Source of the DNA: Streptomyces graminofaciens
Lineage (GTDB): Bacteria > Actinomycetota > Actinomycetes > Streptomycetales > Streptomycetaceae
DNA length: 64,000 nucleotides
Assembly (NCBI RefSeq): GCF_030294945.1
Contig: NZ_AP018448.1
Coordinates: forward strand, 3,410,001-3,474,000
Reading direction: 5' to 3'
Shown here: one piece after another, positions 49,444 through 57,913 of the stretch
How positions within the stretch are numbered: the first letter of the stretch is position 1
Layout of the letters: each line of letters begins with the position of its first letter
Made by a program: the position numbers and the translations under genes
Notes under the pieces: model-generated
The model's database searches: none
What the model saw: the letters and a program-made list of their open reading frames with translations, nothing else
Told to the model about the DNA's origin: nothing

Positions 49444-51249
49444 TCACCCCACCGGATGCACCACCATCGCCGAACCGCCACCCCGTCGTACCGTCTCCGC
49501 CGCCGCCAGCCACTTGCCGTTCGGCAGGCGCTGGACGCCTGTCGCGGCGCCGATCTCGGGGTTCTGGCGGAAGCCGTGGCCGATGGCTTCGAGTTGGCTC
49601 TTCAGGGGGCTGGTCCACAGGCCCGGTTCGAGTTCCGTGGTGGTCTGGTTGCGCTGGCTGGCGCGGGGTGCCGCGATCGCGTCGACGAGGGGCAGGCCCC
49701 GGTCGACGAAGCCGGTCAGCGTCTGCAGCACGGTGGTGATGATGGTCGAGCCGCCCGGGGAGCCGAGCGCGACGACGGGCTTGCCGTGCTTGTCGAGCAC
49801 GATCGTCGGCGACATCGACGAGCGCGGGCGCTTGCCGGGACCGGGCAGGTTCGGGTCGTGGACGGCCGGGCTCGCCGGCACGAACGAGAAGTCCGTCAGC
49901 TCGTTGTTGAGCAGGAAGCCACGGCCCGGCACGGTGATGCCGCTGCCACCGGTCTGCTCGATGGTGAGGGTGTACGAGACGACGTTGCCCCACTTGTCGG
50001 CGACCGTGAGGTGCGTGGTGTTCTCGCCCTCGTACGTCGTCGGGGCGGCCGTACCGCCGGTCGGGCAGGCGGCGGGGTCTCGCGGGTCGGCGGGCGCCAC
50101 GGGGCTGGTGAGCACCGCGTCGTCCTTGATCAGGCACTCGCGCGAGTCGGCGAACCGCTGCGACAGCAGTTCCTTCGTCGGTACGTCCTCGAAGGCGGGG
50201 TCGCCGACCCAGCGGCCCCGGTCCGCGAAGGCGATCCGGCTGGCCTCGATGTAGCGGTGCAGGTACTGGACCTCGCTCGCCTTGGAGAGGTCGGTCCTCT
50301 CCAGGATGTTGAGGGCCTCGCCGACCGTCGTACCGCCGGAGGAGGACGGGGCCATGGAGTAGACGCCAAGTCCGCGGTACGAGGCCTTCGAGGGCGCCTG
50401 GCGCTTGGTGCGGTAGGCGGCGAGGTCGCCCGCGGTCAGGTCGCCGGGGCGGGCGTTGTAGCCGGACCCCGGGTCCACGGGCGGTTTGTTGACCGTGTCG
50501 ACGATGTCCCGCGCGATGTCGCCCCGGTAGAGGACGCCGACACCCTCGCGGCCGAGCTTCTCGTACGTACGGGCGAGGTCGGGGTTCTTGATGGTCGAGC
50601 CGACCACCGGCAGCTGCCCGCCGGGCAGAAACAACTCGGCGGTGTCCGGGAAGTATCTGAACCGGGTCTCGTTGGACGCGGTCTGCGCGCGGAAGGTGGC
50701 GTCGACGGTGAACCCGTCACGGGCCAGCTTCTCGGCGGGCTTGAGCAGCTTGGCCAGCGGCTTGCTGCCCCAGCTGCGCAGCGCCGTCTGCCAGGTGGCG
50801 GGGGTGCCGGGGGTGCCGACGCCGAGTCCGCTGGTGACGGCGTCGGCGAACGGGATCGCCTGGCCGTTCTCCACGAACAGGTTCTCGTCGGCGCTCAGGG
50901 GCGCCGTCTCACGGCCGTCGACGGTGTGCACCGTACGGGACTTGGCGTCGTAGTAGACGAAGTAGCCGCCTCCGCCGATGCCCGACGAGTACGGCTCGGT
51001 GACGCCGAGCGCGGCGGCCGTGGCGATCGCCGCGTCGACGGCGTTGCCGCCCTTTCTGAGCACCTCGATACCGGCGGCCGAGGCGTCCGCGTCGACGCTG
51101 GCCACGGCACCGCCGTAGCCGACGGCGAGAGGCGTCTTCTCGGCCGTGCCCGCCGGGGCGGAGGTCGGCGGTGCCGCCCCCACCGACACGACGGCGGCCG
51201 TGGCCGCCAGAACCGCCAGTTTCCGCGCGACAGGGCGACGCAGACGCAT
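49444..51249 (-). CDS. ggt: Secreted gamma-glutamyltransferase
   Basis: 601 residues. The N-terminus is a signal peptide (RKLAVLAATAAVVSVGAAPPTSA). GGNAVDAAIATAAALGVTEPYSSGIGGGGYF is the large-subunit core (residues about 67-97). The nucleophile Thr lies in EGENTTHLTVADKWG, at the start of the small subunit, and GSPGGSTIITTVLQ forms the oxyanion loop. It cleaves gamma-glutamyl bonds of glutathione-like or peptide substrates outside the cell and matures by self-cleavage. It is divergent from the unknown membrane-anchored gene. Confidence 0.92.
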   Translation of the reverse strand: MRLRRPVARKLAVLAATAAVVSVGAAPPTSAPAGTAEKTPLAVGYGGAVASVDADASAAGIEVLRKGGNAVDAAIATAAALGVTEPYSSGIGGGGYFVYYDAKSRTVHTVDGRETAPLSADENLFVENGQAIPFADAVTSGLGVGTPGTPATWQTALRSWGSKPLAKLLKPAEKLARDGFTVDATFRAQTASNETRFRYFPDTAELFLPGGQLPVVGSTIKNPDLARTYEKLGREGVGVLYRGDIARDIVDTVNKPPVDPGSGYNARPGDLTAGDLAAYRTKRQAPSKASYRGLGVYSMAPSSSGGTTVGEALNILERTDLSKASEVQYLHRYIEASRIAFADRGRWVGDPAFEDVPTKELLSQRFADSRECLIKDDAVLTSPVAPADPRDPAACPTGGTAAPTTYEGENTTHLTVADKWGNVVSYTLTIEQTGGSGITVPGRGFLLNNELTDFSFVPASPAVHDPNLPGPGKRPRSSMSPTIVLDKHGKPVVALGSPGGSTIITTVLQTLTGFVDRGLPLVDAIAAPRASQRNQTTTELEPGLWTSPLKSQLEAIGHGFRQNPEIGAATGVQRLPNGKWLAAAETVRRGGGSAMVVHPVG

Positions 51250-51444
51250 CCGTACCTCCAGTCAATGACCGTCCGCGCAGAGTAACGCGGTTGCCATGGG
51301 CTCGTGAGGTGCGAATCGGCCACGGCGCGTTCCCGCAACACACCTGCAACAGCACGTGGATCGGGAGCGGAGAGCCGGGAACCGAACAGGCAATCGGACA
51401 TGGGTTCGGCCAGTGCGCGGCATCGCCCGCTACCATGCGCGGCC

Positions 51445-52197
51445 ATGAATGACGACGTGCGCAATATCGTCCTCGGCGTGATCGCGGCGGGCATCAGTGC
51501 CTCGCTGGGCTGGTTCGTCCGGACGTACCTGTGGAAACGTAAGCTCCGCCGCAAGCAGAACTTCTTCGGGCTGCCCGAGAACTCCGAGTCCCTGCTCGTG
51601 GTCAACCGCGACCCGTCCAGCGCGGATCTGGCGGTACACCGCTTCGACGTGTTCGCGCTGCTGGAGCTCTCCGCGCTCATCAAGGACTGCGGTGCGCACG
51701 CGCAGATCGTCACCCAGGACGTCGCCCAGCAGGGCTTCGGCGAACGCACCGAGTTCTGCGTGGGCGGACCCGGCTCGAATCGCCGCATGGCCGCGCACCT
51801 CGCCGCGATGCTGCCCGGCATACGGTTCAACACCGACCCCGAGCCCGGCCCCGACCGGGGCGCCTTCCAGATCGGCGGCGACCGCTACCGGCTGGAGCCC
51901 GGCGTCACCGAGCATGTGATCCTGGCCCGGCTGACCACGGGCCAGCGGGACCAGGCCCGCCCCGTCTTCCTCTTCTGCGGCCAGCGCGCGATCACCAACC
52001 AGGCGGCGACCCGGTATCTGGCCCGCCACCACGAGAAGCTGCTGCGCAAACACGGCACGGGCAACTTCGTCCTCCTCCTCAAGGTCATCAACTCCCAGGC
52101 GTACGGTCCCGACGTCGTCGAACTCGTCGCGGACGTCACCCGCGCGGCGCAGACCCCGGCGACGCCGGCACCGGCAGAGACGTCGCACCGCGCGTAG
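51445..52197 (+). CDS. Membrane-anchored protein of unknown function
   Basis: 250 residues from ATG 51445. One membrane segment near the N-terminus (NIVLGVIAAGISASLGWFV) is followed by a basic stop-transfer stretch (WKRKLRRKQ), so the body of the protein is probably cytoplasmic. The soluble part is alpha/beta in look: ESLLVVNRDPSSADLAVHRFDV, CVGGPGSNRRMAAHLAAMLPG and PVFLFCGQRAITNQAATRYL. I do not recognise the family; the Gly-rich GGPGSN loop might bind a nucleotide or phosphate. The last 20 residues are Ala/Pro-rich. Confidence 0.75.
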   Translation: MNDDVRNIVLGVIAAGISASLGWFVRTYLWKRKLRRKQNFFGLPENSESLLVVNRDPSSADLAVHRFDVFALLELSALIKDCGAHAQIVTQDVAQQGFGERTEFCVGGPGSNRRMAAHLAAMLPGIRFNTDPEPGPDRGAFQIGGDRYRLEPGVTEHVILARLTTGQRDQARPVFLFCGQRAITNQAATRYLARHHEKLLRKHGTGNFVLLLKVINSQAYGPDVVELVADVTRAAQTPATPAPAETSHRA

Positions 52198-52263
52198 CGC
52201 GCTGGGCCACGGTCACGCTTCGCGACTGTGGTCGTGTGAAATGCGGAGAAGTACCCGAAGGCG

Positions 52264-52604
52264 CGGTACGTGCGTGGTACCGCGAGGCTGCACACCGCGG
52301 CCACGCCGACCGAGGAGAGCGGCACCCTCGTCGCGTACGTCTGCGACGTGGGGCCGCTCGGCCTCGGCAAGCTGGTCACGCATGCCCGCACACCTTCCAC
52401 GGGCGGAGACCCGGGAAGCCGTTCGGCGTGGACCTGGAGCTGTTCTCCACGGCCTACGACGTTCCGGCGGGCCACCGTCTCGCCCTGGTCGTCGACACGG
52501 TCGACCCGCTCCACATCGAGCACAACCCGTCCGGCGCGCAGCTGACCTTCCCCTCGCCGCCGAACGACCCGTCGTACGCGTCGGTCCCGCTGCGCGAGCA
52601 GTGA
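52264..52604 (+). pseudogene. CocE/NonD or Xaa-Pro dipeptidyl-peptidase relic (C-terminal PepX domain)
   Basis: Two frames together reproduce the end of an X-Pro dipeptidyl-peptidase-like hydrolase. The first reads ESGTLVAYVCDVGPLGLGKLV (20-residue pieces of the PepX_C sandwich) and runs to about 52400; the second continues with LFSTAYDVPAGHRLALVVDT and ends SYASVPLREQ. The frame changes between about 52385 and 52425. The catalytic N-terminal domain is missing altogether, so this is a dead fragment. Confidence 0.75.
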
Positions 52605-52912
52605 TCTCCGGCTGCCGCCGGGCGGGCCTGGCCCCTAGGGGGTGTTGTCGAGGTGCCGCACAGCACCCGCGGCGCCCGGCACTTCCACGAACCCCCTGGC
52701 CCCTGCACGGCGGCAGCGGCGTTTCTGCTTCGGCCGGGGTGGCGCCCACGGCCTCGCTCACCCCCAGGTGGATGAACCGCTCATCGTAGTCGAGGTCCGA
52801 CGCCACTCCGGTGGGGGTCCTGTGCCGGTCCCCGCCAGGGCAGGCCGAAGCGCCCGCGGCGGCCGAACAGGCGGGCGCGCAAGGGCCCGTACTCCCTGGG
52901 CACCCGTACCGG
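52605..52912. other. Spacer with no recognisable gene
   Basis: About 308 bases between the hydrolase relic and the ABC ATPase. No gene was found; a minus-strand stretch near 52727-52807 reads SDLDYDERFIHLGVSEAVGA and looks protein-like but has no start, stop or known family. The ABC permease and binding-protein genes that normally follow a glutamate-type ATPase are not here. Confidence 0.4.
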
Positions 52913-53656
52913 TCAGTGCTTGAGGATCTTGGAGAGGAAGTCCTTGGCGCGGTCGCTGTTCGGTGTGGTGAAGAACTCGTCGGGATTGCGGTCCTCGACG
53001 ATCCGGCCGTCGTCCATGAAGACGACACGGTTGGCGGCCGAGCGGGCGAAGCCCATCTCATGGGTGACGACGACCATGGTCATGCCCTCGCGCGCCAACT
53101 GCAGCATGACTTCGAGGACTTCGTTGATCATCTCCGGGTCGAGGGCCGAGGTGGGCTCGTCGAAAAGCATCACCTTGGGGTCCATGGCGAGGGCGCGGGC
53201 GATGGCCACACGCTGTTGCTGGCCGCCGGAGAGCTGTGCCGGGTACTTGGACGCCTGGTCGGAGAGGCCGACCCGCTCGAGGAGTTCACGGGAGCGCTTG
53301 TCGGCCTCCTCCTTCTTCCGTCCGCGCACCTTGATCTGACCGAGCGAGACATTCTGCAGGACCGTCATGTGGGCGAAGAGGTTGAAGGACTGGAAGACCA
53401 TGCCGACGTCCGCGCGGAGTGCCGCGAGGGCCTTGCCCTCGTCCGGCAGCGGCTGCCCGTCGAGCAGGATCTCGCCCGAACGGATGGTCTCCAGCCGGTT
53501 GATGGCCCGGCACAGCGTCGACTTCCCCGACCCCGAGGGGCCGATGACCACGACCACCTCTCCCTTGCCGACGGTGAGGTCGATGTCCTGGAGGACATGC
53601 AGATCACCGAAGAACTTGTTCACGTCACGCAGTTCGATCAGCGGATCGACAGCCAT
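52913..53656 (-). CDS. gluA: Polar amino-acid (glutamate-type) ABC transporter ATPase, orphan
   Basis: 247 residues. Walker [10 protein letters not shown], signature [16 protein letters not shown], Walker [15 protein letters not shown] and the switch His in [10 protein letters not shown] are intact. [18 protein letters not shown] and [19 protein letters not shown] are typical of the GluA/GlnQ group. The subunit powers uptake of glutamate or a related amino acid. Normally binding-protein and two permease genes follow directly; here the downstream side holds only a spacer and a hydrolase relic, so it must serve a transporter encoded elsewhere or be left over from a deletion. Confidence 0.88.
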   Translation of the reverse strand: MAVDPLIELRDVNKFFGDLHVLQDIDLTVGKGEVVVVIGPSGSGKSTLCRAINRLETIRSGEILLDGQPLPDEGKALAALRADVGMVFQSFNLFAHMTVLQNVSLGQIKVRGRKKEEADKRSRELLERVGLSDQASKYPAQLSGGQQQRVAIARALAMDPKVMLFDEPTSALDPEMINEVLEVMLQLAREGMTMVVVTHEMGFARSAANRVVFMDDGRIVEDRNPDEFFTTPNSDRAKDFLSKILKH

Positions 53657-53800
53657 GCCCTGCCCGCCCTACTCGCTTCGCTCTCGGCCGTGTCATGTCG
53701 CAGGTGCCGCAAACTATCCAGACGGGAGTCGACCAATTACGCGACACGCACTTACAGGGCATTTTGCATATTTACGACGACCGTTCCTGAGCTCCGCCCG

Positions 53801-54256
53801 TCATCCCTCCGTGACCTCGGCGTACAGCTGCGACAGTTCCGGTACGCCGCTGGAAGCCCACTCGTGGCCGGCCTCGACCACGTCGATCTCCCGGCCGGAG
53901 GCCAGCCTCACCACGGGCTGGCCGTTCGGCCAGATCTCCCAGCGCGCGCCCGGCACGGTGCGGACGACGACGGTGCCGAGGTAGAGCCCGGCGTCGTTCC
54001 CCAGCCAGGCGAGGGTCTCCTCGTCGTCGCGCCAGCGCGGGACGAGCTGGTCGAGCGCCTCCAACGAGGCGGCGGAATCGTCGAGTTCGACCCCCGTGCG
54101 CCGGGCCTGCTCACGCAGCAGCTCGCATTCGGAGAGGAGTTCGGCGAGGCCCTCATGACCGTCGCCGTCATCCCCGTCACCGCCCACGGAGAGCACGCCG
54201 ACCCCGAAGGCGGGGCGATGCCTCTTGCGCCAGTTGCCCAGGAAAGAGAGCTTCAT
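53801..54256 (-). CDS. DUF6278-like small protein, unknown function
   Basis: 151 residues starting MKLSFLGNWRKRHRPAFG. An Asp/Gly-rich patch (GGDGDDGDGHEG, residues 25-36) precedes a helical region (LLSECELLREQARRTGV) and a beta-rich end (WEIWPNGQPVVRLASGREIDVVEAG). It resembles a family of Streptomyces hypothetical proteins I know as DUF6278, but without a search this is tentative. The gene stands alone. Confidence 0.65.
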   Translation of the reverse strand: MKLSFLGNWRKRHRPAFGVGVLSVGGDGDDGDGHEGLAELLSECELLREQARRTGVELDDSAASLEALDQLVPRWRDDEETLAWLGNDAGLYLGTVVVRTVPGARWEIWPNGQPVVRLASGREIDVVEAGHEWASSGVPELSQLYAEVTEG

Positions 54257-54379
54257 GCGATCAGCGTGTCATTCGCACCGCCCTTCGCACCACAGGCGCG
54301 CGGGCACCGCCTGTTCGCAGGGAGTTCGCCCGTGGTTGGGGCCCGCCTCATTGACGGTTCCCTGGCGCCTCTTTAGTTT

Positions 54380-54480
54380 CATGGCCGTGTCCCCAAAGTC
54401 CCGTCGTACGCCCTGAGGGCGGGCCCTGCGCCGTCGTGGGGGGGCAGCGGGGCAGGCTGGACTCCGCGGACACGGCCATG
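54380..54480. repeat. 101-bp element with perfect 13-bp terminal inverted repeats
   Basis: CATGGCCGTGTCC (54380-54392) and GGACACGGCCATG (54468-54480) are perfect inverted repeats. The interior contains AAGTCCCGTCGTACGCCCTG and AGGGCGGGCCCTGCGCCGTC, which is closely related to the interior of the element at 42167-42366 (there AAGTACCGTCGTCCGCCC and AGGGCGGGCCCTGCGGCGTC). It ends just before the GDSL hydrolase start. Confidence 0.72.
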
Positions 54481-54510
54481 GGCGTCATCAGCGAACGGGA
54501 GGGGTCACGC

Positions 54511-56275
54511 GTGCGTCGACGCGTCTGGGGTACGGCCGTCGTACTGGGTCTGTTGGCGACGGGCGCACCTGTCGCCTCCGCACGGGCGGCCACCGGCACG
54601 GCGGCCGAACCGGCCCCGCTGGAGCGGCTCTTCGACAACACCGCCGTCAGTGACGACGCGAGACCAGCCGACGCCGACTTCGACGGCTCCGGCGGCTCCC
54701 TCTCCGCCCAGGACCTCACGACCGCGGGCTGGACACCCGGCCGTGCGCTCACCGTCCAGGGCACGCGCCTGACCTGGCCGCGCGGCACGGCGGGCGAGCC
54801 GGACAACGTACGCGCCGCCGGGCAGTCCGTCCGCGTACGGGGCCGAGGTGACGCCCTCGCCTTCCTCGTCGCCGGCACGGGCGGCGCCGACGCGACCGGC
54901 ACGGGCACGGTCCGCTACACGGGCGGCAGCCGCTCCTCGTACCGACTGAGCGCCCCGGACTGGCGCACCGGCCCCCTCGCCACCAAGGCCGTGGCACTCC
55001 CCCACATCAACACGCCCGGCGGCCAACTCGCCGAGAAGGCACGGCTGTACGTCGTGACCGTGCCGGTCGTCCGAGGACGCGAGGTCGCCTCGGTGACCCT
55101 GCCGCGCAATCGGGACCTGCATGTGTTCGCCCTGTCGGTGCGGCCCGACTCGCGTGGCTGGACGGGGAGTTGGGCGGCTTCCACCTCCGGCTACCCGGCC
55201 GTGGGTCCCTGGACCGACCGGACGGTGCGGCTCGTCGTCCACACCTCGGCGGGCGGGCCCCGGGTACGGATCCGGCTCGACAACACCTTCGCGTCCACGC
55301 CGGTACGGGTCGGAAGCGCGACGGTGGCCCTGCGCGGGGAGGGCGCGGCGGCGCGGAGCACGCCGGTGCCGCTGTCCTTCGGGGGTGCGGCGGGCACCGA
55401 AATCCCGGCGGGGGCACAGGTGTTCAGCGATCCGCTCGGCTTCGAGGTGCCCTCGGACGCCGATCTGCTGGTGAGCTTCCATCTGCCGGGCACGGTGACG
55501 GCGGCGCCGACGCACCGGCTCGCCCAGCAGACGTCGTACGTCAGTGAGCCGGGCGATCACGCGGGCGACGGCTCGGCGGCGGCGTACACGTCCACGATCT
55601 CGGCCTGGCCGCTGCTGACCGGTGTCGACGTGGGCGGCGGTCCGGGGTCCGTCGTGCTGCTCGGCGACTCGATCACCGACGGCGAGAAGTCGACGGTGGA
55701 CGCGAACCGCCGGTGGCCGGACATCCTCGCCGACCGGCTGCGGGACCAGAACGAGGTCCCGCGCTACGGGGTCCTCAACCAGGGGGATCTCGGCGAACCG
55801 TGTGGTCACCGACCGCTATCCGGGCGACGGTGTCTCCACCGACACGGGCGGCGTGAGCGCCCTGCACCGCCTCGACCGTGACGTCCTCGCGCAGACCTCC
55901 GCCCGGACCGCCGTCGTCTTCCAGGGCGTCAACGACGTCCGCTGGGGCGCGACCGCCGACCAGGTCGTCGCCGGGCTGCGCGAGATCGCCGCCCGGGGGC
56001 ACGAGCGGGGCCTGCGGATGCTCGTGGCGACGATCGCGCCCTGCGAGGGCGAGAGCCGGTGCACGGCCGCCGCTGACGCCCAGCGGGTCGCGGTGAACGA
56101 GTGGATCCGCGGCGCCGAGGATTTCGACGGGGTGCTCGACTTCGACGCCGTGCTCAGGGACCCGGAGCGGCCGGCCCGGATGCTTCCCGCGTACGACAGC
56201 GGGGACCATCTGCATCCGGGCGACGCGGGCCTCGCGGCGCTGGCCGAGTCGGTGGATCTGAGCCTGCTCCGATGA
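54511..56275 (+). pseudogene. Secreted SGNH/GDSL hydrolase, interrupted by a one-base frameshift
   Basis: The start is GTG 54511, preceded by GGGAGGGG at 7-base spacing, giving a signal peptide (GTAVVLGLLATGAPVASARA). The first frame reaches block I VLLGDSITDGEK near 55660. At 55782-55786 a run of five G shifts the frame and leads to a stop at 55881. Removing one G joins it to the second frame (NQGISANRVVTDRYPGDGVS), which carries block III QGVNDVRWG and block V SGDHLHPGD and ends at 56275. So a complete esterase/lipase would be encoded but for one base. This may be a sequencing error, a real mutation or a slippage site. Confidence 0.82.
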
Positions 56276-56369
56276 CACGTCGGTGGGCCCGGGCCCACTC
56301 CGGTGAGGTAGGTGGACCTGGGCCCGCTCCGATGAGGACGGTGGATCTGGGCCCGCTCAGGTGACTTCG
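56252..56369. repeat. Four tandem copies of the 3' end of the GDSL hydrolase gene
   Basis: Units start at 56252, 56283, 56312 and 56341 with length 29-31. Each begins GTGG, contains a CTGGGCCCGCTC-like core and a TGA stop. The first copy is the end of the gene itself (Val-Asp-Leu-Ser-Leu-Leu-Arg and stop). The others are non-coding spacer. Their mismatches rule out a very recent event. Confidence 0.72.
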
Positions 56370-56374
56370 ACGAG

Positions 56375-57154
56375 CTACACGTCGAGGTCCACGACCACCG
56401 GCGCGTGGTCGGAGGCTCCCTTGCCCTTTCTCTCCTCCCGGTCCACGTACGCGTCCTTCACGGACTTCGCGAACGGCTCGTTGCCGTAGACGAGGTCGAT
56501 GCGCATGCCTCGGTTCTTGGGGAAGCAGAGCTGGCGGTAGTCCCAGTACGTGTAGGGGTGCTCGTACTTCAGGGGGCGTGGGACGACGTCGGAGAGGCCG
56601 GCCTCGCGGAGGGAGGCGAGGGCTGCGCGCTCGGCGGGGGTGACGTGTGTGAGGCCCTCGAAGACGGTCACGTCGTACACGTCGTCGTCCGTCGGCGCCA
56701 CGTTGTAGTCGCCCATGATGGCGAAGGGGCGGCTGCCCGCCGCGTCACCTGCGACGGCGGCCTTCAGGGCCTCGAACCACTGGAGCTTGTACGCGTAGTG
56801 CGGGTGGTCGACCTCGCGGCCGTTCGGCACATACACCGACCAGACGCGGACCGGGCCGCAGGTCGCGGAGAGGGCGCGGGGCTCCTCGACGCCCTCGTAG
56901 CCGGGGTCGCCGGGCAGGCCCTTGACGACGTCCTCCAGACCGACCCGGGAGATCACCGCCACGCCGTTCCACCGGCCCGTGGCGTGCACCGCCGCCTCGT
57001 AGCCCGCGTCGCGCAGCGCGTCGAACGGGAAGCCGTCCTCGGCGATCTTGGCCTCCTGGAGGCAGAGCACGTCCGTGCCACTGCTCTCCAGCCAGGCCAG
57101 GAGCCTCGGGAGGCGGGCGGTGATCGAGTTCACGTTCCAGGTCGCGATGCGCAT
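56375..57154 (-). CDS. xth: Exodeoxyribonuclease III
   Basis: 259 residues of the EEP nuclease fold. ATWNVNSITARL (Asn), CLQEAKI (metal-binding Glu), WNGVAVISR, VYVPNGREVDH (Tyr), IMGDYNVAPTDDDV (Asp, Asn) and GASDHAPVVVD (catalytic Asp-His) are all present. It removes nucleotides from 3' ends and cuts at abasic sites in base-excision repair. ATG 57154 gives the standard N-terminus. The stop is 5 bases from the tandem repeat array of the convergent gene. Confidence 0.93.
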   Translation of the reverse strand: MRIATWNVNSITARLPRLLAWLESSGTDVLCLQEAKIAEDGFPFDALRDAGYEAAVHATGRWNGVAVISRVGLEDVVKGLPGDPGYEGVEEPRALSATCGPVRVWSVYVPNGREVDHPHYAYKLQWFEALKAAVAGDAAGSRPFAIMGDYNVAPTDDDVYDVTVFEGLTHVTPAERAALASLREAGLSDVVPRPLKYEHPYTYWDYRQLCFPKNRGMRIDLVYGNEPFAKSVKDAYVDREERKGKGASDHAPVVVDLDV

Positions 57155-57230
57155 GCCTCACAACTTACCGGGCGGGTCCGACAACGCCGTCCCGCCCGGT
57201 GGCCTCTCGGCTGTCGGCCCAGGTCAGGGC

Positions 57231-57866
57231 TCAGACGTCCGCCGAGGCCCCGGGGGCGAGCCGGAGGTGTTCCGTGCCGCCCAGGGCGCCGATCTGGTTG
57301 TCGTAGATCGGGCGGGCGAGGTCGGTGAGGAGGGCGTCGTGGATGTCGTACGCGCGCTGTGGCCTGACCTCGCGGACGTAGTCGATGACTTCGGAGATCT
57401 TGCTCCAGGGGGCCATGACGGGGAGCATCAGCGTCTCCACGGCGTGGTCGGGGACGGTGAGGGCGTCGCCGGGGTGGAAGACGCGGCCGTCGTCGACGAG
57501 GTAGCCGACGTTGGTGATGCGCGGGATGTCCGGGTGGATCACGGCGTGCAGTTCGCCGTGGACCTGGACGTCGAAGCCGGCCGCCGTGAACGTGTCGCCG
57601 TGGCCGACGGTGTGCACCCGGCCCGGGAAGGCGGCCGAGATCTTCTCGGCGACCGAGCGCAGCGTCCAGATCTCGGCGGCCGGGTTCGCCTCCAGGGCGG
57701 CGCGCAGCCGGGCCTCGTTGAAGTGGTCGGGGTGCTCGTGCGTGACCAGGACGGCGTCCGCGCCGACCGCCGCGTCCTCCTCGCTGAACGTGCCCGGGTC
57801 GATGACGAGCGTCCGTCCGTCCTTCTCCAGACGGACGCAGGCGTGCGACTTCTTCGTGAGCTTCAT
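57231..57866 (-). CDS. MBL-fold metallo-hydrolase
   Basis: 211 residues. MKLTKKSHACVRLEKDGRTLVIDPG and VLVTHEHPDHF (HxHxDH zinc motif), then HGELHAVIHPDIPR and VFHPGDALTVPD, fit the UlaG/UPF0173-like branch of the beta-lactamase fold. The substrate is unknown; lactonase or phosphodiesterase roles are common in relatives. It starts 47 bases after the PcaL-like stop on the same strand and may be co-transcribed with it. Length is normal. Confidence 0.87.
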   Translation of the reverse strand: MKLTKKSHACVRLEKDGRTLVIDPGTFSEEDAAVGADAVLVTHEHPDHFNEARLRAALEANPAAEIWTLRSVAEKISAAFPGRVHTVGHGDTFTAAGFDVQVHGELHAVIHPDIPRITNVGYLVDDGRVFHPGDALTVPDHAVETLMLPVMAPWSKISEVIDYVREVRPQRAYDIHDALLTDLARPIYDNQIGALGGTEHLRLAPGASADV

Positions 57867-57913
57867 GAGTCCATCCTGCCTCCGGCCACCGGCGGCGCGC
57901 GCACCCGCCGACG

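Noticed and set aside
52727..52807. Minus-strand peptide SDLDYDERFIHLGVSEAVGA as a gene fragment
   Set aside because: It looks protein-like but has no start, no stop in frame nearby and no family I recognise; too short to call.
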